Origin: Arcuatula senhousia
Taxonomy: Eukaryota; Mollusca; Bivalvia; Mytilida; Mytilidae
Length of the DNA: 64,000 nucleotides
Direction: 5' to 3'
Assembly (NCBI GenBank): GCA_963971305.1
Contig: OZ020305.1
Span: 48,713,080-48,777,079 of the forward strand
Part shown: one piece after another, positions 1-10,150 of the stretch
How the letters are laid out: each line of letters opens with the position of its first letter
How positions within the stretch are numbered: the stretch's first letter is position 1
Made by a program: the position numbers and the translations under genes
The notes under the pieces: model-generated
The model's input: the letters and a program-made list of their open reading frames with translations, nothing else
Database searches by the model: none
Told to the model about the DNA's origin: nothing

Positions 1-169
1 CAGTCTCATAGAAGGTCAGTCTGCCAGTCAGTCAGTCAGTCTGTTAATCAGCCAGTCAAGGGTCAAGCCTCAAGGTCATATTGGAATAAGAGTACATAAC
101 ACAACATTCTCCCCAGTTCCATCTTTAGTTGCAGTAAAGTCTTGTCACCTAGGTCGCTCGGTCGCTACA
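1..169 (+). repeat. 3' end of the 5' LTR (window-truncated)
   Basis: It is identical to the last 169 bp of the LTR at 8581-11074 except for one base, and ends at GTCGCTACA. It contains a short (CAGT)n run near 26-40. Confidence 0.95.
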
Positions 170-235
170 TTTTTGGTATCCTCGGCGGGATCTACTATTC
201 CACATTTGTAGATCCAGCGATACGAACCTCAGAAA
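170..235 (+). promoter_or_regulatory. Leader with candidate primer-binding site
   Basis: Four T residues follow the LTR, then TGG begins at 174 (about 174-191, TGGTATCCTCGGCGGGAT). A TGG just after the LTR is where a tRNA 3' CCA end would pair. I could not match it to a particular tRNA. The leader ends at the gag ATG (236), which overlaps a good 5' splice-donor match, ATG|GTGAGA, at 238/239. Confidence 0.6.
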
Positions 236-1843
236 ATGGTGAGAAGAAGAGTTCAGCAAGCTGCAACGGTACAGGAGAATGAAGACACTACAGAGACTGA
301 ATATTTTGAGACAGACCAAGACCTTCCAGATCAAGATCATCCTGAAACATCAGATTTAGAGAATGACGTAGATGACACAGTAATCCAGAGATCTTCATTG
401 TTTTGTTCGCCAAAGCCCAGTACTAGCAGAGACTACCCAATGGCAGAGAGCCCAAGACCAAGACGAAGTGTGAGACTTTCAAAGAAGAAACAAACATCAG
501 GTGCCTCAGGAGATCCATCTGGAGATGAGCCACCCAACCATGGGGACATAGCAGGCTTGTATGGTATGATAAAAGGTGCTTTCCAAGAAATGACTGGTCA
601 GATTATAACAGCTATACAAAATGCCTTTAAGAGAAACACACCACAGGTTCGAGACATTCAACCAAGACCCAGAGTAAATAATGACAGACCCATTACTATT
701 CAACCAGAACCCATCAGAAGACAGCCAGTAAATCTCATAGACAGCTCAGACGATTCCTCCAGTGAAGACGATTCTGACCAAGACCACGCACAGGAAGTCA
801 GACAGAGAGCCAAGAATGCACAGAGTTTCAAGCTACCAGCATTTACAGGCAAAGAGAAGTGGGAGGTTTGGCACAATAGGTTTGAGGCCGTGGCTGCACT
901 AAATCAATGGAACAAAGAAAGCAAATTGAGAGAACTCCTCCCCAGGCTCCAAGGAACAGCAGGAGACTTTGCATTTGATCAGCTTCCACAGAAGACCCTG
1001 AAAAGTTATACCAAGTTAACAGAAGAGTTGTCCAATAGATTTGGCACCATCGAGAACAAGAAGAACTACAGAGTCATGTTTAATAGAAGAAATCAGAAGA
1101 TGGGTGAGACTCCAGAGATATATGCGGCAGAATTAAAGAGACTATATGACAAAGCTTATACAGATAGAGATGTTAGAATCAGGCAGGAAGATTTATTGCA
1201 GAGATTTCTAATGGGGTTAAGTGACCATAAGACCAGAATGCATGTGGAGTTGTACAAAGAGCCCAGATCTATAGAAGAGGCAGTGCAGGATGCAGTTACA
1301 TATCTAGAGACAACTAATGGTCCACAAGATGAAACTACCACAGGGAAATATAAGAAGCAAGTGAGACAAGTTAAGTCATCAGGTTCCAATCCAAACTGGA
1401 AAACAGGGCAGCTTAATGGAAGAAAACCTACCGACAAGAGTAATAAAGACCAGGCTAATGGTAAAGATGCTGAATCAGAGCTTTCCAAGCTACAGATGGA
1501 CCAAGTTGGTAAAATGTTTGCCGAAATGTATCAGAAAATGAGAAACCAAGAGCAGAAAAATGAACCGGTAGTTGATAATACAAGATCTAATATGACTCAA
1601 GGAAGGGAGATAAATCATACTCAGAACCAGAATTACCAAGAGAGAAGAAACTTTGTTTGTTTCCATTGTGGTCAACCAGGCCATTACGCAAGAAATTGCT
1701 TCAGCAAAATGGACAAAAACCAACAATACAGGTACCCAAGTCAGACTAACAAGACCTTTGCACCAGAGAAGCCAAGAGACAATGCCAGAAGAGAGAACGA
1801 AACAGGGAAAAAGATAAATTTCCCTGGGTTTTCGTTAAACTAG
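236..1843 (+). CDS. gag: Gag polyprotein of the Gypsy element
   Basis: The product is 535 residues and would form the retrotransposon particle. An acidic, Ser-rich N-terminal region (about 1-190) precedes a retrotransposon-gag capsid-like domain (about 195-350, with the W-x(n)-F and LxGxAxxF patterns typical of Ty3/Gypsy capsids). A charged, Gln/Asn-rich linker follows. One CCHC zinc knuckle lies at residues 475-488 (C-x2-C-x4-H-x4-C) and would bind RNA. The ATG at 236 is the first in the leader and gives a full-length protein. The stop at 1841-1843 lies inside the open -1 frame used by pol, so Pol is probably made by -1 frameshifting. The frame is intact, unlike pol. Confidence 0.93.
   Translation: MVRRRVQQAATVQENEDTTETEYFETDQDLPDQDHPETSDLENDVDDTVIQRSSLFCSPKPSTSRDYPMAESPRPRRSVRLSKKKQTSGASGDPSGDEPPNHGDIAGLYGMIKGAFQEMTGQIITAIQNAFKRNTPQVRDIQPRPRVNNDRPITIQPEPIRRQPVNLIDSSDDSSSEDDSDQDHAQEVRQRAKNAQSFKLPAFTGKEKWEVWHNRFEAVAALNQWNKESKLRELLPRLQGTAGDFAFDQLPQKTLKSYTKLTEELSNRFGTIENKKNYRVMFNRRNQKMGETPEIYAAELKRLYDKAYTDRDVRIRQEDLLQRFLMGLSDHKTRMHVELYKEPRSIEEAVQDAVTYLETTNGPQDETTTGKYKKQVRQVKSSGSNPNWKTGQLNGRKPTDKSNKDQANGKDAESELSKLQMDQVGKMFAEMYQKMRNQEQKNEPVVDNTRSNMTQGREINHTQNQNYQERRNFVCFHCGQPGHYARNCFSKMDKNQQYRYPSQTNKTFAPEKPRDNARRENETGKKINFPGFSLN
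1816..1822 (+). other. Candidate -1 frameshift heptamer (A AAT TTC)
   Basis: In the gag frame the codons are ATA AAT TTC, so the heptamer AAATTTC fits X-XXY-YYZ. A -1 slip moves the ribosome into the pol frame, which is open from 1750 onward. An imperfect hairpin at about 1845-1868 (CAAC/GTTG plus CGG/CCG) lies downstream, but at 22 nt it is further than the usual 5-9 nt. Confidence 0.45.
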
Positions 1844-1971
1844 AACGGGCCAACTCTGTTGACCGAGAGCTGACCCACATTTCCCAGAAAGGTCAACCAG
1901 CTACACCGCGTGATGATGAGCCAGACAGCAACATAGATCCAATAGAAGTTGATATTCCTACTGTTTATTTA

Positions 1972-2181
1972 GAACCTTCCGTGATCGAGAAGGGATGTTT
2001 TATTTTAGAGGATGCAGAGCCTTCCGTGATCGAGAAGGGGTGCTGTATTTTAGGGAATCTTGAACCTTCCGTGATCGAGAAGGGACATTTTATTTTAGAG
2101 GATGCAGAGCCTTCCGTGATCGAGAAGGGGTGCTGTATTTTAGAGAATCTGAGTCCGAGTGAACCCTCCGTGATCGAGATG
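1972..2181 (+). repeat. 45-nt in-frame minisatellite in pol spacer
   Basis: Four 45-nt units start at 1972, 2017, 2062 and 2107, and a partial fifth starts at 2161. Each encodes a 15-residue unit beginning EPSVIEKG. Units 1 and 3 (ILEDA ending) and units 2 and 4 (N-L ending) alternate, so the array grew as a 90-nt pair. The frame is kept throughout. Confidence 0.9.
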
Positions 2182-3719
2182 GGAAGAAAGGACGAAGATG
2201 AATATTTTAGTTGTACAGATGAGCCGGATCCTCCAAGTAGAGTGGATGGGAGTTCTTGCTGTAACAAAACTAAAGAACCTGATGATCGCCCTCAGTTTAT
2301 TGGACGACAGGTGCTCCGTAGTGAAGGAGTTTATGTAAAAGGTCATATCCAAGGAAAAAAGGTTAATTTTACAGTTGATACTGGAGCCAGTCGAACAGTG
2401 TTATCGAGCAAGGCTTTTAACCAGATTCCTATGTTGGACAGACCTATTTTACAGAAATCTAGCTTGCTGGCTAGTGCCGATGGAAAACCCTTAGAAGAAT
2501 TAGGGAAAGCCATTTTTGAAGTGAAGATAGAGAGTCTAGAGTTTAAATTGGATGTTGTTGTTGCTGATATTGAAGATGAAGCCTTGTTGGGCTTAGATGT
2601 ACTTATGAATTCAGCATGGGAACCAGCTGATTTGAGATTGAGAGAGGGGGTTATGTTGCTGGCTGGAGTCACCATTCCATGTACGCGGGTTGTCCTCTCT
2701 GAGAAAATAAGAAGAGTTCGGGTAGCTGATGGTATTTGCATTCCTCCACGCAGTGAAATTTTAGTTGATATTTTTATTGATAGATTTGAAACTGATAATT
2801 TACTAGAAAACTTTAACTTTATAATTGAATCTGATGAGGGTGTGAGACAAAGACATCCTATTATTATCGCTCCTACAGTTATTAGATTAGATGAAAATGT
2901 GACGAACATTGTTCAAGTTATGAATCCTTTTGACCAAGAATATCTTCTGAGACAGAATACAGTCTTAGGAGAAGCTGAGAGGCTGAATGACGAACCAACC
3001 ATATTGACTTCCTGTGAAGATGAACAAGAAAAAGATAACTTTTGCCCAGTGAGAAGAATAAAGTTTAACCCACCTAAACCTGACCTTAGAAACTCCAGTA
3101 CCAGTTTAATTAGAAATGTCTTAGAAAAAGACACAGCTGAGGGTGAGAAAAGTTGCCTTGTTCCTCCCCATCTTGAAGAAATGTACAATTCTTCTACAGC
3201 AGGAAGAACAGAAGAGGAGAAGAAGAAGATAGCTAATCTTTTAAACAAGTTTTCTGATACTTTTTCCAAAGATGAAACAGATATAGGCTTAACCAATCTG
3301 ATTGAACATTCAATTGATACAGGCAATGCCCCACCTGTAAAACAACCCCCAAGAAGAGTACCCCTGGCTTATGCAGAGGAAGAGAGGAACTTAATAACCA
3401 ACATGCTGAGACAAAACATCATTCAGAAGAGTTCCAGTCCATGGGCCAGCCCTTTAGTCCTTGTAGTCAAAAAGTCAGGCAAACTTCGTCCATGTGTGGA
3501 CTATCGACAAGTCAATAAATTGACCAAGAAAGATGATTTTCCACTTCCAAGAATCCAAGATTGTTTAGATGCATTAAGAGGAGCTAACCTGTTCAGTACC
3601 TTCGACTTGATTTCCGGGTTCCACCAAATTCCAGTTGCTTCAGCTGACGTATCAAAGACTGATTTTACCACCAAGTATGGACTTTATGAGTATAAGACCT
3701 TACCGATGGGACTCTGTAT

Positions 3720-4628
3720 AGACCATCCACATGCCAGCGGCTAATGGAGTTAGTACTAAATGGACTGCAATGGCAGACCTGTTTAATTTATTTGGACGAT
3801 ATAATTGTATTTAGTTCCAGTTTTGATGAACACATGGAACGCTTAGATGAAGTCCTTTCTAGAATAGCTGAAGCCGGTTTAAAGTTAAAGCCTGAGAAAT
3901 GCCAAATTTTGAAAACAGATGTAACATTTTTGGGACATAGAGTCTCAGGAGAGGGAATCAAGCCAAATCCTGATAATACAGCAAGAATATTAGCCTGGAC
4001 CAGACCTACCAATGTCACAGAGGTTAGACGAGTTCTTGGTATGGGAAGCTATTACAGACGTTTCATTAGAGATTTTTCTCAATTGGTACAACCATTATCT
4101 GAACTGACGAAGAAGTCAAATCCATTTATTTGGACCCCAGAATGTGAAGAAGCCTTTAACAAGTTGAAAGCCGCATTTGTCAGCCCTGAAATCATGGCAT
4201 ATCCTCAGGACGAGGGTGAATACATATTAGATACAGATGCCTCTGATGTATCTATAGGGGGTGTCTTAAGTCAGAAGATCAATGACCAAGTTAAACTTAT
4301 AGCATATGGTAGTAGAATGCTCAACAAGGCTGAACGAAACTATTGTATCACTGATAAAGAGCTATTGGCAGTACGTTATTTCATGGAATATTATCGACAA
4401 TACTTGCTATGAAGAAATTTTACAGTCCGTACTGATCATCAGGCATTGATTTGGCTGTTCAGTTTGAAAGAACCTAAAGGAAGAATTGCTCGTTGGTTAG
4501 AAATAATGTCACCTTTTGATTTCTCAGTAGAATATAGACCAGGTACCAAGCACGGAAATGCAGATACAATGTCCAGATGTCCCAACCCCAGAGATTGTTC
4601 CTGTCCAGAAACTGACAATTTGGAGTAA
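3720..4628 (+). pseudogene. pol: pol part 2: RT catalytic half and RNase H, with an in-frame stop
   Basis: This continues pol after the frameshift, in the frame of position 3744. The RT catalytic YLDD is at 3789-3800, followed by the thumb and connection region. RNase H starts near 4225 with DTDASDVSIGG and the ITDKELLAV segment. A TGA at 4410-4412 interrupts RNase H between YRQYLL and the conserved TDHQAL (about 4431); the frame then stays open to a TAA at 4626-4628. Both stops look like single-base changes because the protein pattern continues directly across them. Confidence 0.88.
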
Positions 4629-6137
4629 TTGAAGTGTGGTCCTTGTAATAAATGTAAGAAGAGAGGCTTAGAGATGGCAAGTTCCTTGAAGAGAGAAGAA
4701 GTTGAAATCTTACAAGGTGTCAACGCTGTAAAGACAAGAAAACAGACAGCAGAAGAGAGTTCATGGAACACCTGGACATCCCAATTTTCCACGGATAAAG
4801 TAAAGTCCTACCAAGAGACTGATGAGCATCTAGGCCCTGTATATGCATGGAAGAGCACCGGTCAGAGGCCTCCTTTAAGAGACATAGAAGACAAGAGTCC
4901 AGCTACAAGACACTATTGGTACATTTGGGATTCTCTTATTCTAAAAGATGGTCTACTGTTTAAACAATTTTCCAAACGAGATGGTAGTGGAGATTATTTA
5001 CAATTATTGGCCCCTGTTGCTATGCAGGATAAAGTATTGCATGATTTGCACAATTCCATTGTATCTGGTCATTTAGGAATCAAGAAAACAAAAGAGAAAA
5101 TCCTTCAACATTTTTACTGGTTTGAACTACGGGAAGATGTAGCAGTGTGGACTGCCAAATGTGACGTTTGTGAGTCCATCAAACCACCAGCAGTCAAAGC
5201 AAGAGCCCCTCTTGGAAGTATGCCAACTGGAGGACCATGGGATAGAATAGCCACTGACATCCTTGGACCACTTCCTGTTACACCTAGAGGAAATCGTTAT
5301 ATTTTAACCGTTACTGATCATTTTACCAAGTGGGTTGAAGTTTTCCCTGTGCCAGATCAAACTGCTGAGACATGCGCATATTTCATATTGAATGAAGTTA
5401 TCTGTAAATATGGTTCTCCACTCTCATTACATACGGACCAAGGTAGAAACTTCGAAAGCGAAATTTTTAGAGAATTCTGTTCAACTTTAGAAATAAAGAA
5501 AACTAGAACCAGTGTAAGAAACCCAAAATGTAATGGACAAACTGAAAGATTTAACAGATGCCTTTTGGCCATGATAAAGTCCTACCTTTGTGATGAGCAG
5601 ACAGACTGGGATCTTAACCTAGGATGTTTGGCAGGAGCATACAGATCAACACCCAATGAATCAACAGGATTGAGTCCAAACATGATGATGCTTGGAAGAG
5701 AGATTAGAATGCCACTCCAAGTTACCCAATGCTTAGATTTAGCAGCTCACAAATCAGATGGACCATCATCATCTGGAATTTATGTAAAGAAGTTAAGGGA
5801 AAAGTTAGAAAAAGCTCACAGTATAGCCAGGAAACATTTAGGAAAGAATGCCAAAAGACGTAAAGATTTTTATGACAACAAGACAAACCTCCAGATTTAT
5901 AAAGAAACAGATAAAGTATGGTATCTGCACGAGTCCAGAAAAGAAGGGATCAGCCCAAAGTTACAGCCCATGTACATTGGTCCATGCCTAGTCACGAAAA
6001 AGCTCAATGATATTAACTACCAAATCCAGTTAGATGCAGACGGTACCAAGAAGGTGGTCAACCATGATAAACTGAAACCATATAAAGGCGACTATTGTCC
6101 TAGATGGTTAAAACTGGCCACTAAGAAGTCTGAATAA
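4629..6137 (+). pseudogene. pol: pol part 3: integrase
   Basis: This lies in the same frame as part 2, separated only by the TAA at 4626-4628. The roughly 500 residues contain a Cys/Lys-rich linker, the H-H-C-C zinc-binding domain (H...H about 5041-5080, CDVC about 5160), and the DDE integrase core: D in ATDILG (about 5250), D in HTDQG (about 5431) and E in GQTERFN (about 5545). A C-terminal GPxxV-type module (about 5965-6090) follows and ends in a basic tail. The domain is uninterrupted, so only access to it is lost. No chromodomain was recognised. Confidence 0.88.
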
Positions 6138-6343
6138 AATATGTACCTTGAATAAATGTCTGTCTTAACTTCTGTATATGACTGGCTGGGCTGAGCTTCT
6201 ATGACTGAAACTTGACCTTTCTAAATTCAGATCATGAAATACTTTCAGTATTTCTTCCTAAATTTGCTATAAATTATCCAGATACCACTTAATGTGATAT
6301 GTCATGGGACACCAAGTTTCATTTTCACTTGGTGAGAGTCCCA

Positions 6344-6360
6344 TCTTTTGTATTTTTCAG
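6344..6360 (+). promoter_or_regulatory. Candidate 3' splice site before the third ORF
   Basis: A pyrimidine-rich run ending TTTTGTATTTTTCAG lies directly before ATG at 6361. This suggests the downstream ORF is translated from a spliced RNA. The best donor seen upstream is at 238/239, overlapping the gag ATG. Confidence 0.5.
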
Positions 6361-7638
6361 ATGAGAAACAGAAGAATGAACGTGTGTCTGTGGTGCAATC
6401 CACACGATCACCCATACAGGAGCCAGAAGAAACGGGTTATTCAGCACATAAAAAAAGTCCATATCAACAGTGAGCTCTTTCCCTGGCACTGCACCATTTG
6501 CAGCTTTAAATGTGACGAAAAAGCAGAAATTGAGGCCCACATAAAGGACTATGGACCACACAGTACATTTAAGACATCCAAAGAGCTAAGAGAGCAGATA
6601 ATTATTACAGATGACATAGTATACTGTATTAATAACACAAATCCCTATGTGCCGCTGCCTGGAAGAGATTATCGGCTGGAGGAAACAAGACAGTCAGGAT
6701 CCAGAAAACAACCTATTCCAATATCTTCAAGTACGGAAACGTCAGGATCTATTAAAATGAATGCTGAGAGCAACCTGGAATCTCTCTTTGTCAACCCATC
6801 TACTGCATTCCTTCCATCTTTTTATTTACCTGGTGTTCCTGCTGCAACTTACAAACCACATAAACCCAGTTCTACATTTCCACCTCCGATGTCAGCTGAC
6901 TACTCATCCGTTGCATCTTCAACCATTCTATCCCCACCTCCGTACACTCCAATGTCCGACCTGTCAAACATTCCATCATCAAATCCACCTGAATATAAAA
7001 GTATTGCAGGGATATCAGACAGCCTTCCAGAACTGAACACCTCATCGGTTGATGTTGTACTGAATGGAGCTTCTGATCAGTTGCAGGGACTAGTTGATCC
7101 TGCAACACTACCCTGGGATACAGACACAGACTTCCTTAAGTCACCTGTGGGAAGTCCGCTGATTTCAACCCCCATGCTGTCATCCCCAGTCAGGAAGGTA
7201 ATAATCGCTGATCGTGAGCGGGATTCCCAGGAAGAGGACATCCTTAGTCAGATCCTTCCCCCATCACCAACTGAGGAGACCGCTAATCATCCGGTTAGCG
7301 AATGGAAGGACATTCCATTGACCTCTGCCTTACCGAAGAAAGACGCGTCAAAATCCAGTTCGTCATCTTCGTCAAGCTCCTCATCATCAGGCTCGAGTTC
7401 ATCATCATGTAGTAAGCTTGACAGGATTTTAACAGCTATTGACAGCTTCAAGCAGGAGGCTACGACAAGACTTGTTAACGTCGAAAAAACACTGGAGCGA
7501 ATGGAAGCCCAGATGATTGGTCTACGAAGAGTTGTCAGGAACCAAGGGGAAGACATAAGGAAGCTACAAAGGGACAGATCAGACAGCCATGGTTCACAGT
7601 CACATACCCGTCAACCACCAGCCAAGAGAAGACGATAG
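6361..7638 (+). CDS. Third ORF of the Gypsy element: zinc-finger, Ser-rich, coiled-coil protein
   Basis: This intact 425-residue ORF sits where env would be, but I see no signal peptide or membrane segment. I do not recognise its family. Two C2H2-like fingers open the protein: C9/C12/H29/H34 and C44/C47/H60/H67. A Pro/Ser-rich middle follows (about 110-330). A near-pure Ser run (about 331-351) leads into a predicted coiled coil (about 353-410, heptad Leu/Ile/Val). The C-terminus is basic (KRRR), which could be a nuclear signal. The frame is open back to 6304, but the ATG at 6361 is chosen because a splice-acceptor-like CAG ends at 6360. A nucleic-acid-binding accessory or regulatory role is inference. 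It has stayed intact while pol is broken. Confidence 0.8.
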   Translation: MRNRRMNVCLWCNPHDHPYRSQKKRVIQHIKKVHINSELFPWHCTICSFKCDEKAEIEAHIKDYGPHSTFKTSKELREQIIITDDIVYCINNTNPYVPLPGRDYRLEETRQSGSRKQPIPISSSTETSGSIKMNAESNLESLFVNPSTAFLPSFYLPGVPAATYKPHKPSSTFPPPMSADYSSVASSTILSPPPYTPMSDLSNIPSSNPPEYKSIAGISDSLPELNTSSVDVVLNGASDQLQGLVDPATLPWDTDTDFLKSPVGSPLISTPMLSSPVRKVIIADRERDSQEEDILSQILPPSPTEETANHPVSEWKDIPLTSALPKKDASKSSSSSSSSSSSSGSSSSSCSKLDRILTAIDSFKQEATTRLVNVEKTLERMEAQMIGLRRVVRNQGEDIRKLQRDRSDSHGSQSHTRQPPAKRRR

Positions 7639-8580
7639 ACTAAGTACGTTAAGGACATTTTGACTTTTTTATACAGTATCATGTAAACTAAAATTCTTAA
7701 GGTGTAAATTTTATCAACTGAAATGTAATAGGTTTTTTTAAAGTTAGATAATTGATTTAATCAAGTGTCCAGTAAACGTTTTTCAAGAACAGTTTAAGTA
7801 ATATTCATTTTAACATTTACAGTTTATCTACCACAGAAGATTAATAGAATTTATAAGTTTTGAGACAGAAGTTTAAAAGATTGTAGCAAAAGTTTTCATT
7901 TAAGAAGTTATTTTTAGACAGTTTTCATAAACTTAAAAGTTATTGTTAGAGTTTATTAAGTTAAATATAGAAGTTTTTAGAAATAAAGGGTAATAAGGTT
8001 ATTTAAATAAAATGTACATGTATGTGCATGCAGGCATTTGATGCAATATATTAAAATAATTTTAGTCATAGTTGACTTTAAAGTATTATTGTACTTTACT
8101 GAAATCGCTCAGGTATTCTTTTAAAGAATTGATATTTGTACATATGTTTTTTGTTAATTCAGAGTTTATCTTGTTATTGATTGTATGAATGTGATAATAG
8201 TTTTTTTTTAATCATGTGCATCTAGTCATCTATATATTTTTTGTATAACTAAGAGATTTAATTGCCTCAGAGTATTATTTTTACAACTTGAGCTATGTTT
8301 AAAGTTTTTGTGAATTAAGATATAAGAGAAAGTTTAATTTTGACTAATGAATTGAAGATTTAGATTTTTAATGGATCATTAATGAGTAAAGTTTAAGGTA
8401 AAAGATTTTTATTTTTGAGATGATGCACAGGTGTATAAATGGTGGTATGATTGAAATATAGATTGGCAGAATTTATCAGTATTATATGATATTATATTTT
8501 AACATGGTGCTATGTAATGTCTAAGTCTTATGTGTTAATTATGAATTTGTGGGGACACAAATTTTAACAGGGGGGATAAA
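7639..8580 (+). other. 3' untranslated region and polypurine tract
   Basis: About 930 bp of very AT-rich DNA with no ORF. It ends in the purine-rich AGGGGGGATAAA (about 8569-8580), directly before the LTR. That is the expected plus-strand primer position. Confidence 0.75.
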
Positions 8581-9044
8581 TGTAGGGTCCACCCTCCCCC
8601 ACATGTTTTTTTTTATAATGATGATTGTGCCATACCACCTTTTTGTGGTCCAAGTTCCAAGTATTGCCATATGTGTTCAATTTTACATGTAGTGTATATA
8701 TGTTATACCAGATTTTATCTCAGTTGTTATTTACAAGTTGTTAGTTGTCCATTTGTTAATGATTATGAGAGTTTATTGTATTTTTAGATCAGCAATTGTT
8801 TTGAGAAAGTCCCCCGATTTAATGCCGTAAAGTTTTAAGACCACTTCGTTCTTGATTTTTGAATAAACTATGTACTGATTCATATTTTTGAAGTAATAGA
8901 CATTGACCTGTTATAATGTTTTTACCTATAATCTACTTTATGGGTCCATAATATTCTGTATTGATCGTAGTTTTTAAAAGTTTTGTCATTTTTGACAGTT
9001 CTATTTTTCCGCGACCCGCCATCTTTGTTTTATGTTGTTAAAGT

Positions 9045-9325
9045 ATCGATCGATCTCATTGGTTTTAGCAATTTAGATTTTAAATGAATTTTGTTTTAAG
9101 ATTCATTTTACTGAAATATCTTATTTATTAATTAGATTATTTATTCTGTACAATTAATAATTTTTAATTACTCGGTTAGTGTATCGCTTCAACAATCAAG
9201 CGAATCCACTGTTCTGATTGGTTGATCGATCGATCTCTGATTGGTCTAAAAGTGCACAGAGTCCCTGTGCACTGGTGTCGGTGCACAGCCACCCGTGCAC
9301 TGTGCACACGCCCATCATATAAATA
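9045..9325 (+). promoter_or_regulatory. LTR promoter block
   Basis: TATAAATA at 9318-9325 is the likely TATA box, predicting RNA starts near 9345-9355. Upstream are five copies of the palindrome GTGCAC (9252, 9267, 9281, 9295, 9302), two GATCGATC-type blocks (9045-9056 and 9224-9236) and three ATTGG inverted CCAAT boxes (about 9058, 9217, 9240). The factors are unknown. Confidence 0.65.
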
Positions 9326-9788
9326 AAGCGAAAGCCTTCTTTCTTTGCTTGCTTTTTCTGTTAGCTACTTGCTTACACTGCCAGTATAGAGTTCAGTTAG
9401 CAATGTATGTATTCAAAGGCAAAGCCATTTCATTTTATTTTTGCTGAGTCATTGTGCTAATTTGGCATTAGAATAGCACATATTTATTTGATTTTGGAAT
9501 ATTTTTCTAAAAGTAAATTGAATTAAAATAAAGACCTTGAAAGTTATTGAAATTACCATGTGCTTTTGATTTTATGGGAAAAGTAAAGAAATCAAAGAGA
9601 ATTTTGATTTTAAAGTTTTTAGCTGTAAAGTTATTAAGGAAAACTGGAAAGTTAATTATTCAGAAATGTTTAATGATTTTTAAACTTAGAAAATACTGAA
9701 TTTTCAATCAGAACAGTGAATTTGTTCAATGAAATCTGAGAGTTAAGCAATTTTTGTGCTTAGAATTCATTTATAGCCAAATATTTTC

Positions 9789-10021
9789 AGCTTTAGACAA
9801 CAGTAATGTTTAGTACTAGACGAATGCCTAAGGTGTTCAAAGTCAGTCGATACTAATCTGTTGAAAAGCTTTATTTTGTCAAGTACAGCCAGTTATTTTT
9901 GTGACTTTGAAGTTCAGCAATTTAAGATTATTTATATCCTAAGCTTTAGACAACAGTAATGTTTAGTACTAGGCAAGCACCTTGGTGTTAAAGTCAGTCG
10001 ATACTAATCTGTTGAAAAGCT
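9789..10021 (+). repeat. Two copies of an 80-nt structured repeat in the LTR
   Basis: Copies lie at 9789-9870 and 9942-10021. In both, the ends pair: AGCTTT with AAAGCT and CAACAG with CTGTTG. An inner TTAGTA then pairs with TACTAA. Most differences fall in the central apical part. This suggests a folded RNA rather than a protein site, but two copies are few. Confidence 0.6.
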
Positions 10022-10150
10022 ACTTTTTGCACAAGTGAGACACTTAGTCGATTTCAATATTTTGTCACTTTTTGACATTCCTTTTGACATCTAGTTTTAT
10101 TAAATAAAGTACAAATAAACAGTTAGGGAGGCTCTTGAGTCTCATAAAAA

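Larger units (their letters stand above)
1750..3743 (+). pseudogene. pol: pol part 1: spacer, protease, first part of reverse transcriptase
   Basis: The open frame starts at 1750 in the -1 frame relative to gag and has no need of its own ATG. A 45-nt in-frame repeat (1972-2181) encodes a Glu/Ile-rich spacer. The aspartic protease active site DTGA is at 2377-2388, with the family's downstream LLGLDVL segment near 2587. RT begins around 3330: the primer-grip-side motif LRPCVDYRQVNK (about 3481) and FSTFDLISGFHQI (about 3595) are present. After LPMGLC (about 3703-3720) the frame breaks: a one-base loss near 3718-3722 puts the rest of RT in another frame, and this frame stops at 3742-3744. The break could be a real mutation or an assembly error. 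Confidence 0.88.

Noticed and set aside
6304..6360. Upstream ATG start for the third Gypsy ORF
   Set aside because: The added residues are encoded by the branch/pyrimidine region of a likely splice acceptor; the ATG at 6361 follows CAG directly.
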